From positions 124,001-188,000 of the forward strand of contig NZ_LMUX01000020.1 of the NCBI RefSeq assembly GCF_009765705.1: a DNA stretch of 64,000 nucleotides. The letters run 5' to 3'. A program made the translations under genes and the position numbers. Every line of letters starts with the position of its first letter. Position 1 is the first letter of the stretch. The DNA is from Burkholderia sp. L27(2015). Lineage in GTDB: Bacteria; Pseudomonadota; Gammaproteobacteria; Burkholderiales; Burkholderiaceae. The notes beneath the pieces are model-generated. The model searched no databases. It was not told the DNA's origin and saw only the letters and a list, made by a program, of their open reading frames with translations. Below, in pieces: positions 8,933 through 17,159 of the stretch.

Positions 8933-11719
8933 ATGGCTTACTCGCGCGATGCCGCGGTAGGGGGGAGATCCATACACAACACCCGCGGACAATACTCGCG
9001 CGGTTTTATTAAGGTCGATATGAATGACCCTGTCCAAGCGGCGCAGCTTGCGCCGCCATGTGTCGATTTGAAACCGTATCGGCTCGATGCTGGGAGTGAG
9101 GCCGGCAGTGAGGTCGGTGGTGCGGTCGCTGGCGATGTCGTTGGCGAGACCCGCGGCAAGGACCGTGCGCTGGCCGCGATCGTTGCGCTCGCCCGCAGCG
9201 CTTGCAATGCGTCGGGCGCACGTATCGAGTTGTTGACGAACGATGCCTGCGATACGTTGTGTGCGGTGGGCTCGGATGTCCCGCAGCGAGCGTCGCGTCG
9301 CACTGCGCTAACCCATCTTCTCGACGTATCGTCAGGCTACGCATATAGCGACGACACCGTTGCCGACGCGCGTTTCGCCATTTGCCCGGAAGTCCATGAC
9401 GGCGGCGTGCGAGCCTGCGCCGGCGTGCCGCTGTATTGCGCGCACAGCGGCTTGCTCGGCGCGTTGGTGGTCACCGATACCTCGGCGCGCGCGTGGTCGT
9501 GGGTGTGCCGCCAGGCACTCGATCAACTCGCGATCCTGGCAGTTAATCTGTTGCAGCCGAATTCGGTTGGCGGCCAAGCCGCCGTCGCAATCGAGCATGA
9601 GCATCAGGATGAGCGCCAGGCGTACCAGCCTCAGGTCGTCGAGGAACGCCTGCAACAGGCCTTGACCCTGGCGGGACTGGGCACCTGGTCGTACGACGTG
9701 GACCTGTCGATACTGAGCATATCCGCACTTACGTGCGAGATCATGGGCTTGCCTGCCGATACGCGTGAAATCAGCGTGTACGAATATGTCGGCATCGTGC
9801 ATCCGGCGGACCGGCTGCGTGTCTGGCGCGAATGCTTCAATTCGCTTGCGCAGGGGCGCGCCCTCAAACTCCAATACCGCTTGCAACGTCGCGACGGCAC
9901 AGTGCGTTATGTGCAAGGCAGTAGTCAGCCCGAGTTTGGCGCCGATCAAAAAATTCTGCGCTATTCCGGCTTGCTGGAGGACTTGACTGAAAGTCGATAC
10001 GCCGACCATCTCGCGCAATTGAGTCATCGTGCGATGCAGGCCAGCAACAACTGTGTGCTGATTGCCGACGCGAATCTTCCCGATATGCCGTTGATCGATG
10101 TCAACCCGACTTTCGAACATTTGACCGGCTATAGCCGTGCCGAAGTGCTCGGGCGCAATTGCCGGTTTTTGCAGCGCGACGATCGTGACCAGAGCGGCCT
10201 GCATGAAATTCGCGCCGCCTTGGCGCAGCAAAGGGAGGGGCACGCGACCCTGCGCAATTACAAAAAGGACGGCACTCTGTTCTGGGCGGATTTACGCATT
10301 GCGCCGCTGCGCGACGAATACGGCCGGGTGTCGCATTACGCCGCGTACCTGCGCGATGCGAGCGAGCGCGTCAGCTATGAAGAGAGCGTCGCACACCAGG
10401 CCATGCACGACCCATTGACCGGGCTGCCGAACCGGCATTTGCTGCAGGACCGGCTGGCCCAGGCGATTGTGCGGGCAGCTCAAGACGGTCGACAGGTGGG
10501 GGTGGCCATGATCGACCTGGATCGCTTCAAGCGGGTCAACGACAGTCTCGGTCATGTGAACGGCGACGAGTTGCTCAAGCAAATTGCGCAACGACTTGGC
10601 CGCCTGGCGCGCGATGGCGATACGGTGGCCCGTTTTGGCGGGGACGAATTTGTGTTCGTGATTGCGAACGCTTCGTGCGATCCGCTGGCGGAATTGATCG
10701 AGAAAATAGCGGCGGAGGTTGCCTTGCCGATGACGATCCAAGGCAATTCGCTCGACACCAGCGCCAGCATCGGGGTGGCGGTTTATCCGGGCCATGGCGC
10801 GAGCGCCACCGACCTGATCAAAAATGCCGATGCGGCGATGTACTACGCCAAGGACAAGGGGCGCGCGCGCAGTCATTTCTTCGATGCATCGTTGAGCGTC
10901 ACGGCGAATATCAAGTTTGAGATTGAGGCCGAATTGGTGCGCGCGCTGCGCGACCACGAGTTCGTGCTGCATTACCAGCCGGAAATCGACGCTCGCAGTG
11001 GGGCGCTGCGCGGCTTCGAGGCCTTGATACGCTGGCAGCATCCGCAGCGTGGCTTGCTCGGTCCGGATGTGTTTATTTCGATCGCCGAAGAAAGCGGCCT
11101 GATCGAAAAAATCGGTGAATGGGTCATGGTGCAGGCTTGCCTGCAGAATCGCGAGTGGCAGATGCGCGGCATGACGCCGGTGCCAATCTCGGTGAATGTC
11201 TCGCGGGTTCAGTTTCGTCGCGCCGGTTTTGTCGAACGGATCAAGGAGATTTTGGTTCAAACCGGATTGTCGGCGCGTTACCTGTGCCTGGAAGTGACCG
11301 AATCGATGGTGATGGAGGAGGTCGAGCGGCTGCGCATCGAACTCGAGGCGCTACGGGCGCTGGGTGTGCTGGTCGCGATCGACGATTTTGGAACCGGTTA
11401 CTCGAGCCTGAGTCTGATCAAGCAATTGCCGGTGGATATCCTGAAGATAGACCGTGCGTTCGTGCGCGACCTGTCGACGGATCCGTCCGATGCGGCGATT
11501 TGTCAGACCATTATTGCCATGGCGCAGGGGCTGGGTTTGCAGGTCGTCGCCGAAGGCGTGGAAACCGAAGCGCAGGTGCGGTTTCTGCAAGAGCACGGTT
11601 GCGATATTCTGCAAGGCTACGCGCTGTGCAGGCCGCGTCCGGCGGCTCAGGCCGAGGCGTTCGTGCTGCATGAATGGCAGCCCGAGTCGATACGCATGGC
11701 AGGGGTACTGCCAGGTTGA
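8933..11719 (+). CDS. GAF-PAS-LOV-GGDEF-EAL cyclic di-GMP turnover protein
   Basis: The 928-residue protein has, in order, a GAF domain (about 75-208), a PAS domain (about 238-356), a LOV domain (about 366-480), a GGDEF domain (about 490-650) and an EAL domain (about 665-918). The LOV signature GRNCRFLQ places the flavin-adduct cysteine at Cys410. GGDEF is intact at 569-573, with an RxxD inhibitory site at 560-563, and EAL is intact (EALIRW from 696), so both making and breaking cyclic di-GMP are possible. Two LOV positions are odd: the usual second FMN-contact Asn is Ala452 (FWADL), and the signalling Gln near the end is Leu473. It has no membrane segment. An internal ATG at 9020 with aagg five bases upstream is a plausible shorter start. 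Confidence 0.88.
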   Translation: MAYSRDAAVGGRSIHNTRGQYSRGFIKVDMNDPVQAAQLAPPCVDLKPYRLDAGSEAGSEVGGAVAGDVVGETRGKDRALAAIVALARSACNASGARIELLTNDACDTLCAVGSDVPQRASRRTALTHLLDVSSGYAYSDDTVADARFAICPEVHDGGVRACAGVPLYCAHSGLLGALVVTDTSARAWSWVCRQALDQLAILAVNLLQPNSVGGQAAVAIEHEHQDERQAYQPQVVEERLQQALTLAGLGTWSYDVDLSILSISALTCEIMGLPADTREISVYEYVGIVHPADRLRVWRECFNSLAQGRALKLQYRLQRRDGTVRYVQGSSQPEFGADQKILRYSGLLEDLTESRYADHLAQLSHRAMQASNNCVLIADANLPDMPLIDVNPTFEHLTGYSRAEVLGRNCRFLQRDDRDQSGLHEIRAALAQQREGHATLRNYKKDGTLFWADLRIAPLRDEYGRVSHYAAYLRDASERVSYEESVAHQAMHDPLTGLPNRHLLQDRLAQAIVRAAQDGRQVGVAMIDLDRFKRVNDSLGHVNGDELLKQIAQRLGRLARDGDTVARFGGDEFVFVIANASCDPLAELIEKIAAEVALPMTIQGNSLDTSASIGVAVYPGHGASATDLIKNADAAMYYAKDKGRARSHFFDASLSVTANIKFEIEAELVRALRDHEFVLHYQPEIDARSGALRGFEALIRWQHPQRGLLGPDVFISIAEESGLIEKIGEWVMVQACLQNREWQMRGMTPVPISVNVSRVQFRRAGFVERIKEILVQTGLSARYLCLEVTESMVMEEVERLRIELEALRALGVLVAIDDFGTGYSSLSLIKQLPVDILKIDRAFVRDLSTDPSDAAICQTIIAMAQGLGLQVVAEGVETEAQVRFLQEHGCDILQGYALCRPRPAAQAEAFVLHEWQPESIRMAGVLPG

Positions 11720-11850
11720 GCGATCGAGCGGTTGGGTGATTTTTGGCGGCACGGCGGTATAGCGGCATAGCATGAACCAGGCGCAGTGCGACGAGGGACG
11801 CCTACGAGGCGAGGACCTGGATCGGCACGCGAGAACCGGGGGGGGGCGTC

Positions 11851-12825
11851 ATGACTCATGAGGCTGGCGATCGGGAGCGCATGCTCGAAGACGACATCGC
11901 GCGATGCAAGCATGCCGAGCGTGAACTTCTGCGGCGTAACGACGAGTTAAGCGCGTTGAACCGCTCACTGGAGAGGCGCGTGCAGGACCGCGTGCAGCAA
12001 CTCAGCGAGGTCCACGCACTGCTGGACACCGCGCACGACAAGCTCAAACATAATTTGATCGTGCTGATTAAATTATTTTCCAGTCTGCTCGAGTTGCGCA
12101 GCGATGTATTGGCAGGGCATTCGCGCCGAGTCGCCGACTTGGCGCGGCGCATCGGTTTGCGTATGGGATTGGACGCCGTCGATGTCAATCACCTGATGTT
12201 GGCTGGCCTGCTCCATGATCTAGGGAAAATGGCCTGGCCGGACGAGCTCTTGTCGACGCCGCTCAATCAGATGTCGACCGAGCAATTGACGTGGGTGCGC
12301 AAACACCCTGGCATGGGACAGACCGCGCTGATGGCGCTCGAGCCGATGGCCGAGCCGGCTAAATTGATTCGCGCTCACCACGAACGTTTCGATGGCCATG
12401 GCTACCCCGACCAATTGATCGGCACCGAGATCGCGTTGGGCGCGCGGATTTTGGCGGTTGCCAATGATTTCGACGGATTGCAGATCGGTATTGTCAACAC
12501 CGTGAGATTCACGCCCGAGGAGGCTGCTGCGGCGATCGCGCAGGATCGCGGCCGGCGCTACGATCCGGATGTGGTCAATGTCTTTCTCGCTCTGATCGAG
12601 GAAGAGCGCACGTTGGGGCCCAAGGAAGTTGTGCTCAGGACTACGCAGCTAAAACCGGGCATGGTGCTGGCGCACGATTTGCTCAGCACGAAAGGCGTCT
12701 TGCTACTGGCGGCCGACTATGCACTCAGCGATAGTCTGATCAGTCAGTTGCGCGAGCTCGAGGCGCTGGACGGGGTAAAGCTCAAGTTGCCGATCCGCGG
12801 CGACTCGCTGCGGGGCATGCGCTGA
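11851..12825 (+). CDS. HD-GYP domain protein, probable cyclic di-GMP phosphodiesterase
   Basis: This 324-residue cytosolic protein has an N-terminal coiled coil (about 8-65), then a complete HD-GYP domain. His122-Asp123 lie in LLHDLGK and the signature HHERFDGHGYP is at 176-186. Both are intact, so metal binding and hydrolysis of cyclic di-GMP to GMP are expected. A C-terminal extension of about 75 residues follows the domain. There is no receiver domain, unlike RpfG. A G-run just upstream of the ATG can serve as the ribosome binding site. The gene lies 131 bp after the LOV-GGDEF-EAL gene on the same strand, so the two may be co-transcribed. Confidence 0.9.
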   Translation: MTHEAGDRERMLEDDIARCKHAERELLRRNDELSALNRSLERRVQDRVQQLSEVHALLDTAHDKLKHNLIVLIKLFSSLLELRSDVLAGHSRRVADLARRIGLRMGLDAVDVNHLMLAGLLHDLGKMAWPDELLSTPLNQMSTEQLTWVRKHPGMGQTALMALEPMAEPAKLIRAHHERFDGHGYPDQLIGTEIALGARILAVANDFDGLQIGIVNTVRFTPEEAAAAIAQDRGRRYDPDVVNVFLALIEEERTLGPKEVVLRTTQLKPGMVLAHDLLSTKGVLLLAADYALSDSLISQLRELEALDGVKLKLPIRGDSLRGMR

Positions 12826-13072
12826 CCGACTTAATGGCGGCAGCGCCTGACGCGATACAATTCGGCTGTGGTCTAGGAATTCAATGCGAAATTGAATGCG
12901 CCCCATGCGGGGTTGAAAACGGGATCGAAAATGGGGTTGCAAGCCGCGACGCGATGACCGAAATATGGCGTAAGGGATCTTTTACGCAAGGTTTTTGCAC
13001 GTACGCGCCTCATCCCGGTAGAATCACGAGCGAATTCCGTCGCACATTGCGCGGCGCCCGTTGAAGGACTCC

Positions 13073-14344
13073 ATGAAAATTACTCGTTACAGCATGCTGT
13101 ATTCTACTGTTGAATGTCGTTCTGACCGTCGTATGTTCCGTAGCCTGATGGGGCGCGCGGCAGCTTTGACCGCGCTGACCGGCATGCTCGCGGCGTGTGG
13201 TTCGGTGGATCCCCAGGCTATCGATTACCAAAGCACTACCACGACGAGGGCGCCGTCGCTCGCGTTGCCACCTGATCTGAGCGGTTCCCAGGATCAGCGC
13301 GCATTTGCTCCAGTGACCGGTGTCACCTCACTGTCGGCCCAGCGCCAGATCGCCTCGACGACTACGCATGCCGAACAGGTCTTGCCCAGCGTGCCGGGTA
13401 TGCGCATTCAGCGCGACGGCAGCGTGCGCTGGCTGGTAGTGAGCAACCAGTCGTTCGATCAATTGTGGCCGGAAGTGCGCAAATTCTGGGAAGAGCAGGG
13501 TTTTCTTCTGGTGGTGGATCAGAAGAATGGCGGTGTGATGGAAACCGACTGGAACGAAACGCACGCAAGTATCGACCAGGATATCGTGCGCAATTTGCTA
13601 TCCAAAGCGATGGACAATTCCTACGTAACGGGCGTGCGCAACAAATACCGCACCCGTTTCGAGGCCGGCCCCGATGGCAGTCAATATATTTTTATTAGCC
13701 AGAAGGGCACACACGAGGTGCTGGTAGGCGCGAACAAAGACGGCAGCAAGTGGGAGGACACCCCCAACGATCCGGGCCTGGAAGCCGAGTACCTGACCCG
13801 TCTGATGGATAAGCTGGCGCTTGTGCAGTCCCGCGCGGAAGCCGGCATTGCCCCCGATGTGTCTACTTCCGTTGCGAACGCCACCATTGCCGCCAACGCT
13901 GCGGCAACGTCGAAGGCCGCTCAGGCTAGCGCGGCAGCCGATGCAGCCAAGAGGCAAGCGGCGCTTGAGGCTGCGCGTGGCCCGCAACGCACGGTCCCGG
14001 TGGCCGATGGCGAGATCACGCTCAATAACGGATATGATCAGGCATGGGCTCTCACGGGTCTAGGTCTGGAACATGCGAACTTCACCGTGGATCAGAGCGA
14101 CAAGGACCATGGGCTCTACTCGATTCGCTATGTGGATCCGACCGATCTGACCGTGGCGACCCAGGGTTTCTGGAGCCAGATTTTCCATGGCAAGAAGGAA
14201 AAAATCGCCAAACCGTATCAGATCAATGTGAAGGCGCTGACGGAAAATTCGAGCCGCGTGGCGGTTGTGGATTCTGCCGGCGTGGTGCAGACGACGCCAC
14301 AGTCACTGCGCATCCTCAAGTTGCTCGCGTCACAGCTCAACTAA
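13073..14344 (+). CDS. bamC: Outer membrane assembly lipoprotein BamC (NlpB)
   Basis: The product has 423 residues from the ATG at 13073 (aagga at 13064-13068). It has a lipoprotein signal ending in the lipobox LAAC, with the acylated cysteine at residue 42. The long signal suggests that the ATG at 13133 might be the true start. The mature protein begins with the unstructured proline-rich lasso typical of BamC, followed by two helix-grip domains separated by an alanine-rich linker (about 255-300). BamC is a subunit of the BAM complex that inserts beta-barrel proteins into the outer membrane. In related Burkholderia bamC usually follows dapA; here an HD-GYP gene is upstream instead. Confidence 0.88.
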   Translation: MKITRYSMLYSTVECRSDRRMFRSLMGRAAALTALTGMLAACGSVDPQAIDYQSTTTTRAPSLALPPDLSGSQDQRAFAPVTGVTSLSAQRQIASTTTHAEQVLPSVPGMRIQRDGSVRWLVVSNQSFDQLWPEVRKFWEEQGFLLVVDQKNGGVMETDWNETHASIDQDIVRNLLSKAMDNSYVTGVRNKYRTRFEAGPDGSQYIFISQKGTHEVLVGANKDGSKWEDTPNDPGLEAEYLTRLMDKLALVQSRAEAGIAPDVSTSVANATIAANAAATSKAAQASAAADAAKRQAALEAARGPQRTVPVADGEITLNNGYDQAWALTGLGLEHANFTVDQSDKDHGLYSIRYVDPTDLTVATQGFWSQIFHGKKEKIAKPYQINVKALTENSSRVAVVDSAGVVQTTPQSLRILKLLASQLN

Positions 14345-14448
14345 TGGGCTGAGTCGCCGGTGAGGGTCGGGGGCGTCTGTGAAGGCCGGCCTTCATGGCA
14401 GGTCTTGAGCTCGTTGGATCACGTCTGAATTGTGTGAAATCGCACCTG

Positions 14449-14485
14449 GACCGCAAAAGCATAGCCTTTTGCGGTCTTATTTTTT
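14449..14485 (+). terminator. Intrinsic terminator of bamC
   Basis: GACCGCAAAAG (14449-14459) pairs perfectly with CTTTTGCGGTC (14466-14476) around a six-base loop and is followed by a T-rich run to 14485. It lies 105 bp after the bamC stop. Confidence 0.9.
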
Positions 14486-14594
14486 GGGCGAAGCGCAACG
14501 GGGGAGGGGCAGAGGGGCGCGCGCGACGTGACGTTAGTTCAGCACGCTAGCCACGCAGCGTAGGCCAAGCGAGCGGCGCGCGCTCGCGTGCAGC

Positions 14595-14849
14595 TTAGCC
14601 GTTTTGCAGCAGATACGACGCGCGTTGACCCAAGGTCGTCTGCGCTAGCTGGACTTTCGTCGCGTAAGCGGCGGAAGCGATACGCGTGGAGCCGTCGTTT
14701 GGCGCCGACGATCCAGCTTCGGCCTGCGCGTAAACGGTTTGGGGCGCCGCGTCCGAATCCGGGCCCGCTTGCGTCGTCGCAAAAGCGGCGAGCGGGGCGC
14801 TTAATAGGGCCATCGACAGGACAGTGGCAAGAACTTTCAGGGTACGCAT
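14595..14849 (-). CDS. Small secreted protein of unknown function
   Basis: The ATG at 14849 has ggag seven bases upstream and gives an 84-residue product. The first 24 residues are a clear Sec signal peptide (MRTLKVLATVLSMALLSAPL followed by AAFA). The mature part is about 60 residues, polar and alanine/glutamine-rich, with no motif I recognise. Small exported proteins of this style are common in Burkholderiaceae. It faces bamC tail to tail. Expression seems likely from the start context; function is unknown. Confidence 0.7.
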   Translation of the reverse strand: MRTLKVLATVLSMALLSAPLAAFATTQAGPDSDAAPQTVYAQAEAGSSAPNDGSTRIASAAYATKVQLAQTTLGQRASYLLQNG

Positions 14850-15073
14850 AGTGAACTCCAATTAGCAGCGGGATGTGTCCGCTGCGTGACGGAGGGCAGT
14901 ATAAACCCTTACTATCGCGTCATTGTTTCCATTGAGCGAATAAACTAGTACGTAAAATGCAATAAATCGATGCCTGCCTGCGGGTACAAATCCGGTACCA
15001 AGCGGGTACGAAGCAGGTATGAGAGGGTCAACAAGCGGGGCGCTCGGCACATGGCCGGTGCTCAACGACCTGT

Positions 15074-15328
15074 TCAATGCTCGTCGGGCACATCCAAAAT
15101 CAGGACTATCGTCCAATCGGCCTCGCCTTCGTGGTGATACTGCCGTTCCACGACCACAAAAGGCTGTTGCTTGCCCACCGGTCCCAGAAATAAGACATCG
15201 CCTTCCATCGGCAGGCACTCGATTGGGGGCAAAGCGATCGGGGTTTCCGGATTGCGCTTGGGCATCAGGCGCTCGATTTTTTGCGATGCGGCTTCGGTCC
15301 ACTCGATATCAAACTGGATATGGCTCAT
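15074..15328 (-). CDS. Small conserved-looking cytosolic protein, unknown
   Basis: The ATG at 15328 is preceded by aagga with a six-base gap and gives an 84-residue protein starting MSHIQFDIEWTEAASQ. It is acidic and lacks signal or membrane segments. The C-terminal half (EGDVLFLGPVGKQQPFVVVE) looks like alternating beta strands. I do not recognise a domain. The start context and codon usage support a real gene, and homologues in Burkholderia are likely but unconfirmed. Confidence 0.65.
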   Translation of the reverse strand: MSHIQFDIEWTEAASQKIERLMPKRNPETPIALPPIECLPMEGDVLFLGPVGKQQPFVVVERQYHHEGEADWTIVLILDVPDEH

Positions 15329-15420
15329 GCGGTTCCTTTCGGTCAAATGCGCGGTACAAGGTTCGGGATGGCGGAATGTAGCATACGTGATACATATCGG
15401 CGATAGCCGAGCGGACAGCC

Positions 15421-15449
15421 TTGGGCGTGACTCGGTGCCATGATATTTT
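15421..15449 (+). promoter_or_regulatory. Candidate sigma-70 promoter
   Basis: TTGGGC at 15421-15426 and TATTTT at 15444-15449 are separated by 17 bp. The region is A+T-richer than its surroundings and lies about 105 bp upstream of the small gene at 15555. Confidence 0.35.
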
Positions 15450-15554
15450 GTCTCTATAGGTGAATCGTCGGGATGCGCTTATGATGAGTAGATTATCTTA
15501 CTGTTTCGGTACTGCTTGGTTGGCTTTGGCATAAGCTGCGGTTTGTAGCGAGAA

Positions 15555-15905
15555 ATGCGGTTTGCCAGTGCTTTTGATTCGACTGAATTCTTGATGAGCA
15601 TCATGACTTATTCAAACGAAGCAGTTCTGGAGGCACTTCGCCGTGCCCAGTTACGCCAGGTGCCGTGGGTCAAGCGTCCCCTGGTGTTCGAATTTCTTCG
15701 CACGCAGGGTTTGCTTGAAACAGTGCGACAGCGTACAGCGGCGGCGCCGGGCTACCATAGTCCGGTCGATATCGCCGTACTGACCGATTCGGGGAAGTCA
15801 GAAATCGAGCGGCTGGAGCGCGATGAGCGGGCGCTGCATTGGGATGATCTGCGTGTGCTCGGGTACACGCGGCACGACGAGCCGGCTTCGGTCATCGCGC
15901 CATAG
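15555..15905 (+). CDS. Small protein of unknown function
   Basis: The reading frame encodes at most 116 residues. Later in-frame ATGs at 15594 and 15603 (MTYSNEAVLEALRRAQLRQV) may be the true start, since none has a strong ribosome binding site. The product is charged and helical, with an RxLxFEFLRTQGL segment near residue 45. It has no signal peptide or membrane helix. I do not recognise a family. The residue composition is more protein-like than that of the opposite strand, which favours a real gene. Confidence 0.5.
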   Translation: MRFASAFDSTEFLMSIMTYSNEAVLEALRRAQLRQVPWVKRPLVFEFLRTQGLLETVRQRTAAAPGYHSPVDIAVLTDSGKSEIERLERDERALHWDDLRVLGYTRHDEPASVIAP

Positions 15906-16212
15906 CAAAACGCCCCAGAGGTGATGGGGCGCCGCGATAGTCAGGGCTGACGCGTGTGGCCCGGCAAGTTGTCGGGCCAGTGTGATGCGAGTCGGCGGGG
16001 CTGTATCGGTTTTGAACCAGCCTTGGTGAATCCGCCTTGATAAGTCAGCCTTATGAATCAGGCTTGATGGATCACCCTAGATGGATCAGCCTTGAGACGA
16101 GGGCCACAGCGGGTCCACCACAGCGGGTCGACTAAAGCACGCCGCGGCATTATGGCGCCACACGTATACACGCACCATGGGCACCACGCACGCAGCATGC
16201 TTTTATCCGTGT
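15906..16212. other. Intergenic region with hairpin and degenerate repeats
   Basis: Just after the preceding stop, CGCCCCA (15911-15917) pairs with TGGGGCG (15925-15931) without a following T run; it may end that transcript. Degenerate 14-15-bp repeats occupy 16014-16096. The rest shows no gene. Confidence 0.5.
16014..16096. repeat. About six degenerate 14-15-bp tandem units
   Basis: Units resembling gaatcagccttgatg recur head to tail with one to four mismatches each, between the small protein at 15555 and the DUF4096 gene. A further pair of ccacagcgggtc follows at about 16104-16130. Confidence 0.6.
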
Positions 16213-16614
16213 TCAGGCCATCTTTGCCGGAGCACGCCACGATTCCGGGTTGGTCCAGAATGCGCCGCGCAGGCGATCCCTAACCGGAGGAGCCGGTGGT
16301 TTGACGATGGCGGTGCCGAAGCGGCCGCGCAGGGAAATCGGACGCCCTACTGTGCCCAGGCGCTTGACCGCCTCGACCAGTGTGCCGTCCGTCTGCCATT
16401 CGTCGAAGCGGCGACGACAGGTCGGTGGCGACGGATAACGACCCGGCAACTTGGACCAGCCTTCGCCAGTCGCCAATACCCACAACACAGCATTGACGAC
16501 AGCGCGCGACTCGACACGAGGACGACCGCGGCGTTCGCTACGCTTGGGTTCGTCGCAGAACAAGTCTTCGACCAGTTCCCATTCGTTATCTTTCAAATCA
16601 TCGAACAGCATCAT
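16213..16614 (-). CDS. Stand-alone DUF4096 (IS5-type transposase N-domain) protein
   Basis: This 133-residue protein starts MMLFDDLKDNEWELVEDLF and matches the DUF4096 helix-turn-helix domain found at the N-terminus of IS5-family transposases (residues about 8-95). The DDE catalytic domain is absent. A strong gaggtga ribosome binding site precedes the ATG at 16614. No terminal inverted repeats or target duplications are visible. It may be a decayed transposon remnant or a domesticated DNA-binding protein; the good start signal and intact frame favour expression. A second, divergent DUF4096 protein lies at 43547. Confidence 0.72.
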   Translation of the reverse strand: MMLFDDLKDNEWELVEDLFCDEPKRSERRGRPRVESRAVVNAVLWVLATGEGWSKLPGRYPSPPTCRRRFDEWQTDGTLVEAVKRLGTVGRPISLRGRFGTAIVKPPAPPVRDRLRGAFWTNPESWRAPAKMA

Positions 16615-17159
16615 ATTTCACCTCAACGAAGCAAATCCCGAAGCAGCGCGATCTGCGTACTTCTCTTCGGCACTTTGTAAAGTGCCAGCCCCTGTGTGGA
16701 CAATTGGCGAGCGGGAGTGAGCTCCTACTCGCGTTGTTCCTTCGCTTGCCGCTTTTATGCCTTCAGGCTGCTCTGGAACGGCTTGCCCCACTTGGTATCC
16801 TAAAAAGCATGAAGCGTGCCATGCCTCGTAAAATCAACGCATGCGGCCTCTTGGCCGCGTGACTCGGCGACCGTGGCCAGATCTTGGGCCATAGCCACTA
16901 TTTTCGATACAGGGGGAATCACCAATCTCGTGCACGCGGGAGAGCGATATGCGCTGTCTCGGGTCACCGTCTGCACCATTGAGTGTGTGGGGTGTGGGGC
17001 TGGGTTTGGGTGCGGGGTTTAGATACCGGGTTTGGGTACCGGATTTGGGTGCCTACGCCGGCTGTACCCGCTGCGACAATAAAATTGCATTCGATAACGC
17101 TGCGCTTGGGGAAAGATGTCCCTATCATTGCGGCAAGTAGGATTTCATTTGGAGCGTTG
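16615..17159. other. 545-bp intergenic region with palindrome and G-tract array
   Basis: The gap separates the DUF4096 gene and the aminotransferase, which diverge. A near-perfect palindrome (GGCACTTT-GT-AAAGTGCC) is at 16669-16686, about 55 bp upstream of the DUF4096 start and so a candidate operator. A run of G tracts lies at 16987-17049. No coding frame in the remainder is convincing. Confidence 0.5.
16987..17049 (+). repeat. G-tract array with possible G-quadruplex potential
   Basis: At least nine runs of three or four G residues alternate with short T-rich spacers, partly as repeats of a ggtttgggt-like unit. The array lies 110-175 bp before the aminotransferase start, on its coding strand. 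Confidence 0.6.

Noticed and set aside
16213-16614. Intact IS5-type insertion sequence
   Set aside because: No catalytic DDE domain, terminal inverted repeats or target-site duplication could be found around the DUF4096 gene.
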